Shown one piece after another: positions 53,474 through 64,000 of a stretch of 64,000 nt of DNA (the first letter of the stretch is position 1; each line of letters opens with the position of its first letter). Below the pieces are notes generated by a model. It made no database searches and had not been told where the DNA came from. It saw only the letters and a list, made by a program, of their open reading frames with translations. Location of the stretch: positions 44,198,296-44,262,295 of the forward strand of contig CM034548.1 of the NCBI GenBank assembly GCA_020055645.1, given 5' to 3'. The stretch is from Tomocerus qinae. Its lineage: Eukaryota > Arthropoda > Collembola > Entomobryomorpha > Tomoceridae. The position numbers and the translations under genes were made by a program.

Positions 53474-56400
53474 GTACGTATTTTTCTCTCCATCTCACTC
53501 TGCTCTCGGTACTTGTAATGTTTTTTGTTGTCTCGCTTCTGTTTCTGTCGCCTTCCTACATCTCCCTTTATATATCTCTGTTTGTTTTGCTAAGACGAAA
53601 AATATCCCGTTTGCTAAATTTCATCTGTGCCTCCCTAGTTTGCATAAAAAATGTATATATACATATTTTCCAAATTGCGATGTACTTTCACGATATTAAG
53701 TAGGCTCTCCCTATCTTTCATTCTTAGAGCTCCATCCAAACGCCCATCCAACACCCGTTTCATTTCCATAAATACATAAGTCTGGTTGACAATTCTCGCT
53801 TCCGAATCACTAACTGCTGCAGATATTTCTTCTCCTTCCAAGATACACATACATAAATACAAATGTATACATTCTACCATTTCAAACCGTACTAAATGCT
53901 ACATACATCAACCATAGTTGAGTCACACTCTCTTTTTGCACACTATAAACATTATCTATCTCTTCAATAACCTCTAACGAGAAATCCTTAAATCGAATCT
54001 AGAAAAATGTACATAAATCGCATTACGACGGTCTTAGCGTTTCAGCTTAATTCCCATCCTCAATTTTTACTGGAAATGACTTTTTCAGCAAAAATGTCCA
54101 ATAGAATACATGTCCTGGATTTATAAATTTCTTTTCCTTCATTCTTCCAAAATTCGTCTTAAGTATTTTTATATGCCAAAAAGAGTGCGAAAAACCGAAG
54201 AGTTATTTGGCCTATTGCCATTGCCTCGAACAATCTTAATATGCAGACCGATGCACAAAGCTTCTCTACTTCAAATGGTAATTACCTTATCTTTTTGTTG
54301 ATTAGTATACCTACATTATGTGAAATCCTGCCAATAATTGAATCCATGTCATATGTTTGTGTTGCATATCATAAATTGCTGTCCTACCCGTTGAAATATC
54401 TTCTAACCCATTTAGCCATATTTATTCACCCATAGCTTTAGGTAAGACAAATAAAATATAAGGTAAATATAATAACATTAAAGATGCATAATATTACAAT
54501 ATGCAATCTGCCAAATATTGCAATCAAAATCAAGAATATATAATTAGAATTATTGATTTCAATTTTGAGTGGTCTCTACGTAGATTGTCGAATGGATGAA
54601 TGTTTGCTTAGAACCACATGCTAGCAAAGAAAAAGCATTTCCACTCACTGTTTACTTTACCAAGTCTGTGAGTAGTGGTTCTTCCCACTTTCCGATTTTC
54701 CCCTGTGGATTAGATTTAATTGAAATAATGGTAGGTATGTTGACCCTGTTTCGCATACTCTAACCACATTCAATTACATTAAACTTCAATCACTTTGATT
54801 TACTTTTCATAATGGCGGCACATTTTTCATATTTTCCGGTAGCAAAAAATACCAGAAACTATACAGATAAAACTAAGTGCATTCCTTACTAGATTATGTT
54901 GATACAATTAGGGTTCGCCTAGGGAAGCAAAATTGCTAAGGGATGGTAGCGAATTAATATATAACATGTCTACAAATAGGTACTACTATTATTCATACAT
55001 GCGCTATACGATGTTATAGGCCATAAAAAGTGATTTAATTTTGCGAAACGCAAAAAGCATTTTTAAATTACAGTAATACATATTGGAAATTTTAACCCCC
55101 AAGTTTTTGCGATTGCACGGTGGATTTATTTAGAGCAGTTATGAAGTAATTCGCATTGCTGATCTCTGCCCTCGCATTTTTCATGATAAAAGCAACTAAA
55201 TTGTGTATTTTCGCAGGCAGTGCATTTGACGTCAGAGCTTTTTGTGTGAGTAGGCTTTGAGCAGTGCGGTCTTATGCAAACAATGCACAGTAATTCTGTT
55301 ATCTCTAGCTATGTAATCTGTTTTGATCATAAGTAACTAAATAGCAAGTAGTGCAAGAGAAACATGATGAGGAATCAAAAGTCTGTTTAGGACGACCCGA
55401 TTCCTCTGCATAATGGGATAAGTGGGAAAGGATATCAGATTTCTGAGCAGCAGAAGAAGATGCGTTAGTGGTTGGCTTCGGATGGAGGGCTCTTTCCTCC
55501 GTTTGTAATTAAGCCCTGCTGTACGCTGCTTTCTCCTGTACTTTCTGCTTCAGTGAATGATGCGATGTTGTTTCTGGTCGATGTGATGGACTGATGGGCA
55601 TGATGAGTCAATGTTATTATCCTAGGCTAGGCAAGGGTGTTTCTAGCCTATTGTCCTGTTTTTCCAATTCCTCCCGTTTCCATAAATACTGGCAGTGGAA
55701 TAGTAAATAGTAACAACCATTGTTTATTTTATTTTAGCTACGAATTAATGGCTTTCATTTAAATGATAGCTATCTACTCTCCCATCCTTCTTTGAGGATG
55801 AAAGATATATTTATTATGTATTCTCTAATGCTACGTTTCTTATTTTAGTATTAGGTACTCACTAGGACACCAGAAATAATGAATTAATTGCCAGTTAGAA
55901 TAATTTAGCGGTAGAAGCTTAAATCATCCTGTTTTTAATTTCCCTTTGATGTGCAATACGTAAGCAAACGGATACTCGTGTTTTTCGAATTTAAATGCAT
56001 CTAGATACTAATACAGTTAAATGAATGTGTATGTGTAATTTGCACCTTTCAAAACAGTTACACCTTTCTCAGAAGTCAAAGATTAGTACAATTAATATTT
56101 TATTTATTTATTTAGATTTAGTTTTTGAGAAACTGTGGTACAATGCAACATATCGATACAAAATTAAAATGGTTTATTTGAGTGTAATGCGAAGAAAACT
56201 GTCGTGTATGGCTAAAAATAAAAATAAATGATAACTATTAATAACTTGTTAACTAGACAAACAGTTTTAGCCCACTCCCTCAAATAAGTTCACAAAGGCT
56301 AAACCCAATTATGTAATAACTTGAGTTTTTACAAGCCAAGATGTGCATCTAACAGGTCTATGTACATCCGTATCTATCCTGAACGCAGTATAGTTATTTA

Positions 56401-59400
56401 TAAAGCTAGTTAATGACGCAAACATTTTGGTCTCAAACTTAGTTGCCTAAGAGCGAAAATTGGTAGCAGTCAGTAGGAAATAGTATCATTCAATGGTTTG
56501 GCTACCTTGTATGAGTTTTGTGACATTATCTTTCATAGTGCATACCTACTTTACATCCAGGCGGATACACTGGGATTAAAATATTTAGTAGAATTTCATA
56601 TTCTAGTATAGGGATGCTGTAATATGGTGTGTGTTTGAGGGACTGTAAGCTGACAGGAGTCGTGCAAAGTCGAAAAAGTCGAGAATATAATGTACTTGGC
56701 CTTCCTCTTCTCCATCTCCTATGTAGAAGCTCCAATCTCCACAAAAATCTGGCCAGATTATTTCTTCCTAAGTTTCTCTTTTCTATGTGCAGTATCTGTC
56801 TTCCTATAATCTCTTTTTGGCAACTTGGCATTTTAGTTAAACCTACAGTTGATGCTCTCCTTCTTCACTCCACTCCCTGCCGACTACATTCTGTATAGGT
56901 ATCTTATCTGTGGCTAATGCATTAGAAATACAGATAAAATACTTACACCACAGTTACATTTAAAAGTACTCTCTGGGACGTTGGTATAAGCATGCTAAAA
57001 ATATTAGGTATTGTATCAATATGCTTAAAATCTTTTGGCTTTCCTGGTTTACAGACAATAGAGGCCTTAGTCTTGTGTACCCGGTAGACTTATTCTTTTG
57101 TCAACTTAATTACTGACGTTTTCTACTTTTCCTAGATAACTTTGACAATCGTTCCGGTCCAGATGCAAACTATTGTTTCCCATTGCCAGTTGTTTAAAAT
57201 AAATCCCAATATTTTCTAAAGTTGAAAATACCCTTTTCTTTTGAAGAAAACTTCCCAATACCTCCTTTGCTAATTGTCAGGCGCATCTTTCTTTTACTGT
57301 CATGAAGACAATTAGGAGCCATATATTGCAGTTGCAGTAGAAACCTAATTAAGCATCTTAATTTCGTATACATTGAAATCGACTACAGATACAAATAGTT
57401 GAATATTTCCAACGTCGAATCTTGTTTTAGTAGACGTTTTGGCACAAGTACTAAAATCCATTTTATGTTTTACGTGTTGATATACTTATTAAAGCATAAT
57501 ATGACTAATTTGATGGATGTAATAGAAGTTTTTATATGTGAGTCATCATCAAAAACTTATTTAGAATCACTTAAAGCGATAGATAGGAATTCTCAATTGA
57601 ATGTCCAAATTATAAAGGGTTAATATTGAAAGCGCAGTTAACAAAAGAAGGTAAAAAGCAAAAAAAAGTAAAAAGTAAGGCAAAAAAGTAAAAACGACTA
57701 CTTTTAAAAAAAGTACTACTTCTTTTACTTAAAAAAAATTTTGTTCCCTGGTTAAGAGTAGTTAACACAGAAAACGCAGCAAGGTAATGTGCAGTAGAAT
57801 AAAGAAATTCAAACTATTATCGTTCATTGAGGTAAACTTTAGTGTTCAGGAAAATTTTAAAGAACATTTTTTAAAGAATCGCACTTTTTGAAGGGAAAGT
57901 TTTCTCATATCTGTAGTTGAACGATTTTTATAGCTTGTATAGGGAAGAAAAAGAAAAAGAAATTCCCAGTTTATTCTGATGTAGTATTGTTGGTAACACC
58001 AAGTTGAAACTAATTAAATAGAATGTGAAAAGTGTCCAACATATTGATTGCAGTAACATGTATTTATTTACTTAACTCTCAATCAAAGCGACTTTATCAC
58101 AAAAATATTTTCATTTTGCATTGTCTTGTACATTTGCAGGCTTCTATAAATAGTATAGTGTACTATGTAAAATGTCTTAGACGAATCTGTGACATATTAA
58201 CTGTATAGTTCTGGTAGTCCAGGAGTTTCTTTCTTTTTCTACATACCTGGCTGCCGGTTATCTATGTGTTTGCATGATTTCAGAAACAGAAAAAGTGCAA
58301 AATGGCAGAGATAAAAGTAGCTATGTCTACAATGACAATATTAGCTATAAAGATAGTATATTTCTTAGTTACAATGTGGTCAATAGTGAGACAGAGATTT
58401 AGTTTAAGAAAACATAACAAATGCTTCTCCACGGAAGTCAGACAGAGAGAAAATTAAATGTTCAAATCACGTTCTGCTCTCCAGTCATCGCCTGGGAATT
58501 GGTGGATAGCTATGAGAAAAGAAAGAAAAGTTGTAACTCAAGAGAAAGTTTTGGAAAGTGGCCACATCACAACTAAGGATGATGCTGATTGAAAAATGAA
58601 TGTGGAAGTTGGAAAACTGGTAATAAGGATTATGGATTATGTTCTGCTGAAATAGGGAAAATGTTCCACAGTTCATAATATACCGTAAGTTTGGAAATAA
58701 ATTTAATGAATGAATTGAACGCTGAACAACAAAAACTAGATAATAACTACCTCTAGGAACTTACTAATACCGTCCTTATAGCGATTCTATATTAATTTAT
58801 CAGGGCTATATATCAGAACAGACCTAATACTTATTATTATATTTACACACTAGCAGGTAGTCTTAGTTTTTATATAATTATGGAAACCCAACGGCACGCA
58901 TTGACTGGAAATCTCTAATTAACTTCCATAATATTACAACTATTGTTTCTATCTGGATTAAAAACTTTTTAACCAATAGCATTTCAGTTGATCAGATTTA
59001 AAAAATAGTGGTTGCCTACAACGAGGCAGTAATCTTAGAATATCTATGGGGGGACAGGGAAAATAATCAATGAGGGTAAACCACCACAAAAGACTTTGAC
59101 CTGATTTGTCTGAACGTAAATGTGAGATAATAGGCTACAACTACGGTATTCCTTACTGCTTTCCGCTCCGTTTCCTTTCCTCTTGTTGCCGTCTTCCTGC
59201 TTCTTCCTTGCAGCTACTTTCCTTTTCGATTTTTGCAATCCTCCTGTCTTCCACTTGGTAACATTAAGTTAATGGCAGTAGTGAGCACTGACACAGCTTA
59301 ATTGTCACTCAGCAGGACACTCTGTACTACTCCTTTACAGAACATGATATACATCTGTATTCCGTATAATATTTCACTTAGATATTCCATAAATTACTAA

Positions 59401-62400
59401 ATCCTTACCCAGCAAATCATACGGAAAATATGGACATTACAACAAACGTTTTGATAAAGACTGGTTCGTACTTATTTGGCCATGTATTTATTAAATCACA
59501 TACCAATCATGCTTTTCAAAGCTGCTAAATAGGTAGTAGGAATGAAGCTCATAAGGTTGTATTTATAGGATGTTTTCAAATTGGAAACTCATCCTTTTAT
59601 CAATGTGTTCAGTATCCATGACTGCCACATCCTTGATTGAAATTAAACGAACATACCCCTTACCTATAATATTATCTGCAAAATCGAAAATAAAAATCCT
59701 TATTTAATTTAAGATCCCTAGCCTGTTGTAGGGTGATGGACAAACTTTGAAAAAATAAATAAATGTTAAATGAGCCTAAACTAGAGTTTCTGATTTGCTC
59801 GTCAGTTCCGTGTTTCAATTACGGTTTTTATTTCTTCTAACTAATTCTGCCATATCTAACCCATATTTAGTAGTTGTTGTTATCTAATAGTCAGAAAGGT
59901 TTTCAATGCACATCAGATAATTAATTTTTAAATTCAATAACAGTACTGGGAGTCTTACAGTACTTGGGGTTTTTACTAATAGCTAATGCCGGTAACTAAC
60001 TTAACTTACTAGGACTGCTTCTGTCAGATGTACATCGTTTTAATAGAAAGAGTTGAAAGAGAAATTGAACAAAATTCTTCAGGAGCAGACGGTGAGGTAT
60101 GTAATTCCTCCAGTAGCAGTATATTGGGCAATATACTGCTACTGGAGGAATTACATAATATGACGGCACCGTCATATTATGATCCATGTGAAGCGAGTGC
60201 TCCATCGACGATGCCCAGTAAGCAATGAAAACAATAGGAAGCAGCAAAAGAGAAAAATTCTGCGTAGCAGACAAGAAAAGAAAGTCGGGAAGCCAACTCT
60301 TTCACCATTTACAACAGTTTCCAATGTAACTTTTTGTTTGATTGTTCTACTATTACAAGTGGATGTAGTCGTTTCGTTTCCGCTTATAATATCCTTATTT
60401 TTATGGTTGTAATAGTCATTATATGACTGTCATCATAAAAGTTTAAAGTAGCTTGTTCTAATCTAAATTTACATTTTCATCTAAATTTAAATCATCACAA
60501 GTTATTCACGGTTACAGTTAAATTTATTTGGCCACGAAATTATCAAACTACATAGTCGAATAAAATAGCAAAACTAAAATAACATTTATACATGTAATAA
60601 AATGATTCTTTACTATATATTTATTCTACTGGCAGTCATCACTACTCTATTTTATGGTTTACAAGAAAATGTGGAAAAATGTATTTGATTGATTTATTTG
60701 CAAATTTTTAAGTTGTTTTTATCAAAAGTTGTTTTGATCATGCCATTTTTGGATTCCATATCGTGTTAAATGATATTATGGTCTGAATCTGGAGTTTTCT
60801 TTTATGGCGATGGTTGTGGGAGAAATGTTTGTCGTGTGAAATTACAATATGTAAGGTAGCTATAGTGTAGCATCCGAAAGTAGAGATAAACAGTATAGAT
60901 CATAAAGTATTATGATTTTCATGTTGGCTAGACTACGATGCGGTGGCATGATCACTCTATGCGCTATTTTCTTCTTTGTTTAGCTGGCAGCTATTGTAGT
61001 CAAGTTGGAAGGACAGTGTTATGCCCCGGCTGAATTTAATTACCGAAGCTAACAATGGAACAGGATGGCCAAGGGTCGGCAGATAGCACAAAGTAGATTT
61101 CATGAAACTTTTTGGCTCAAGTTGGAAGCCCATGTCTTAGTTAAAGTTACGAGTTGCTTCGTGCAATTTTAAGTTCAAGACAATCTCAAGTGTTGTTCTG
61201 TGAGAAAAAGAGAAACTCATCATTATTGCTCTTGAGACTGGATTTCTGTCTGTCTCGCTCGGCTAGGAAGAATAAAATTGTCATTGGCAGTGGATGTGGC
61301 AGCTACTAAAATCAGTTATTCTTTGACTGCTAGAATAAGTAACGGAGGGAGCGACTGTGTTCCCGATTGTGTGGGCAGGACGCAGCTTCGGGATGTTCTA
61401 CTTGATTGCTATCTGAAGGAAGTCATGGAATTCCCTTATGCTCACAAATTCACTATGCAATACGTTACTCAAGACAAGTGAGAGCCCTCAGATTCGCCAA
61501 ACATACTTTTCCAATGCAATTCGAGACTGAGCCACACACTTTAAACAATTCTACTCAGGGGCAAAACCACGCAAACAGATCACAGTTACTACAATTTCCA
61601 AAATAATAAAAAATTGGCTCTCTTACGCAACATTTTTCTCTTAATATTTTGCATTTTCTAACTTCATTTTTATTGATGTGTCATTTGTGTTTGAACATTT
61701 TCATATAATAATGTATTTCGATAATCAATATGTCTTTACCTTTGCTGACGTAGTTTTCGTGGACTAGAAATTAAAAAAATAGACTTATAATTTCTCCCAG
61801 ATCAAAGTTTGGAGAATATTTTTTATTCATCATTTATCTTCCATTCTTTGGCGACCTGGGATTGTATCACTCGTCGTTCCCTACTATATTGTAATATCAA
61901 AGACTTAATCCTATCAGAACCGGTTCCTCAAAGAAAGTATTTATTGGCATTTTCTTATAGAAACCTTCCTCTGACTTGAACCGTCGACAGTCGGTTCACT
62001 GCAATGCAGTGTTCCTCTGAAAATTCTTTATATGAAAATACGCATGAAAAACTACACTTCCGATCGTCCCGGAATGTAGACTGCCAGAAACCGCCTACGC
62101 TTTCCATTCAACACAAAACTGAATGGTGCATTATGTATTTAACTGACTGGGACTCGGCTACGGCTACTCTTACATTGCCACGTACTAGAGAAAACTACAA
62201 GTAGCAACTTTTCCAAGTAATGCATTGACATTCTTCTGTGGGGACTTCCTATAGAGCATTGCGTTTTACAAATAGTGTGTAATCCTGTTATTACCAAGAA
62301 ACTTTCTACCACCTTTCAATGCATAGACTCTCTAACCCAACTCGTTAATTTGGACTAACTACCTACTAATAATAATGGTATTATTAATTTGTTGAGATTT

Positions 62401-64000
62401 GTATTTTATGAGAACCTAACTTACCCGTAAAATTTAATCTCGTACTATACACCAGTACATAGAAAGCATACATATTACAATATTATTAAAATTCCTAAAA
62501 TTATATTCAATCTTGATTGCAATTTCATGTAAACGTGAATAGATAAGTGTCCACATGAGAAGACACCAGCAAATGACTATACACGGTACTCGAATGTCGT
62601 CTATTATTTAAAATGTCACAGTCAGTGTAATGACAGTTGTAATTATTACATTTTGCATTACGAATTTATACAAAAAGAAGACGCTTTATTACATTAACGA
62701 ACGACCGCAATTTATATACAAGCATGGTTTAATTAATTTAATGGTAGATTTATGAATTGGATTGGGGAACAATGCTGGGCAGTACAATCATTGTGGTTCA
62801 CGTGTAAGTAGTATGCTAGTATATAAGAGTTTGGTACGTAGTTTGCCTAGCCTCCGAAGACTTTCGTTAGAGAGTCTGTTTTAAAAATATACTAGGCCAC
62901 CAGTACTGGTATGGAATTCCAAAAAATTCCCGGGTCAACATTTTTGGCTTAATGTTGATATAAGCTAATATTAACCCAGAGTGTAGTTCATTGTTTTATG
63001 TAATAGCATAACATACGCGCTTGCGCATTTATTGCTTTATCAAGTCTACGATTATAATATAGGGATTATAGGGATTTAAAATTATATTCAAAATTATTTT
63101 ATTTTAGCAAACGTAGATACATAGTAAATAATAGTAAATAGACAACAATTATGTACCTACCTAACTTTAACCTATTATTTTGCAATCAATAATAATAATA
63201 AAACCATTTAAAAAAATTATATTGATTTTTTTACAAATTATAAACAAAGTGTCCAAACAAAGGTAGCCGAATTGAAAGGCTGATGATTTATGCTTTTTCA
63301 TTGTATTTTGCTTGTAGAAATTTAGAAATTGAGGAAAATATATTTGTGTAGATGTTAAATAATAAATCAATATTAATTATTATAATTATTAGATACGTAC
63401 ATATTTCATATTCCATAGTCAATTGAGTTGCTGCGTGAAATTTTACATTTTTTGATCAAAATTTCAGAAGGGGTCGCTACAATACTGTTTTTCTATGTGG
63501 CGATGTGGAAATACTGATTATAACTCTATAACTAGAATATTTGGGAGAGGATGGAGATTTTGCATGAAAACTGTAATACTAGTAATACTATGAGTGCCGT
63601 TGCGTAGCATTGGAATTTTGAAGGTTGGCAATTGTAGTTGGTCATGAGAAGAGTGGCGACGATAGTTTTGTTGAGTTCTCTGCATGTATGCGAATAGCGA
63701 AAGATGCTGAATTCGAGATGTGAATGGTTTTCGTTTTGGTAGATGTTCTTTTCGGTTTCTTTTCCACGACAGTTGTCTATAGATAATGGTCTCTCTCCGG
63801 TGCAGCGGTGTAGATGGATATACTCTCTCCGTAGATATAATAATATGTGCTTGGACTCGTCTTCCTGCTACATACATTTATTATAATAGGTTTTACTTGT
63901 ATGTACTTACGTACGTGTACGTACAACTACTTGAGTATTAAGTGTAGCAGAAGCAGTGCACTGTCGGGGCTCAAGTGTACCGCTGCGGTGGAGCTCTTAA
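53474..64000 (+). other. CCP6 intron 5 (presumed), runs past the right edge
   Basis: More than 10 kb without a recognisable exon. I looked for KLDLLTI-like, HPGE, NPDGV and FDLNRHW coding patterns on the plus strand and found none. It contains the palindromes at 60098-60181 and ordinary AT-rich DNA. Short ORFs here (including the 119-codon minus-strand ORF at 63518-63877) have no recognisable motif. Confidence 0.55.
60098..60181. repeat. two adjoining perfect palindromes (29-bp and 13-bp arms)
   Basis: First: arm TATGTAATTCCTCCAGTAGC... (60098-60126) and its exact reverse complement (60129-60157), separated by two bases. Second: CATAATATGACGG (60154-60166) and CCGTCATATTATG (60169-60181), again with a two-base loop and overlapping the first by four bases. 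No mismatches occur in either. The loops are too small for microRNA precursors. The surrounding 60028-60228 plus ORF and 59996-60274 minus ORF are not recognisable genes. Confidence 0.95.

Noticed and set aside
55219-55248. Mini-exon flanked by TTTCGCAG and GTGAGT
   Set aside because: Does not encode the residues expected after the 53257-53473 exon (KLDLLTI region).
60984-61052. Acceptor-like TTTTCTTCTTTGTTTAG followed by a 22-codon open frame and stop
   Set aside because: Good pyrimidine tract, but the residues (LAAIVVKLEGQCYAP...) do not match CCP6 and no partner exon was found; it could be a cryptic terminal exon.
63518-63877. 119-codon minus-strand ORF
   Set aside because: No recognisable motif; composition is not clearly coding. 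A homology search would settle it.

Overview
The window reads as AT-rich metazoan (probably invertebrate) nuclear DNA. No long bacterial-style ORFs, operons or ribosome-binding sites are present. The only clearly recognisable protein-coding signal is a set of short exons with good splice signals, spread over tens of kilobases. Exact taxonomy cannot be fixed from the sequence; an arthropod-like or other invertebrate genome is a guess.

Main gene: four plus-strand exons (35458-35580, 40130-40254, 49515-49609, 53257-53473) join in perfect phase. They encode the N-terminal part of a cytosolic carboxypeptidase of the CCP6/AGBL4 type, an M14-family tubulin and protein deglutamylase. Introns inside the window are about 4.5, 9.3 and 3.6 kb. 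I found no catalytic exon (zinc-binding HPGE motif and the rest of the M14 domain) before 64000, so the gene should run off the right edge. A phase-compatible candidate for the first coding exon (8030-8057) lies in the one GC-rich, CpG-containing island of the window (about 7430-8160), which I propose as the promoter/5' region; that would make intron 1 about 27 kb.

Upstream: at 2782-3052 a small two-exon reading frame (56 residues if complete, otherwise the C-terminal end of a longer gene) shows a GTAAGT donor, a 100-nt intron and a phase-0 join. I do not recognise the family. The rest of 1-7425 shows no gene.

Repeats: 9081-11899 is a complex of minisatellites in opposed orientations, with a 32-bp unit array on the left, inverted relatives on the right, and a 33-bp array that carries its own inverted ends. 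It resembles a foldback-type element. At 44991-45813, in CCP6 intron 3, is an 0.8-kb pogo/Tigger-like DNA transposon with near-perfect inverted repeats, TA duplication and a broken C-terminal transposase remnant. At 60098-60181 two adjoining perfect palindromes (29-bp and 13-bp arms) form an unusual cruciform-capable site. The remaining tens of kilobases look like ordinary intronic or intergenic DNA; nearly all ORFs there are chance or repeat-derived.
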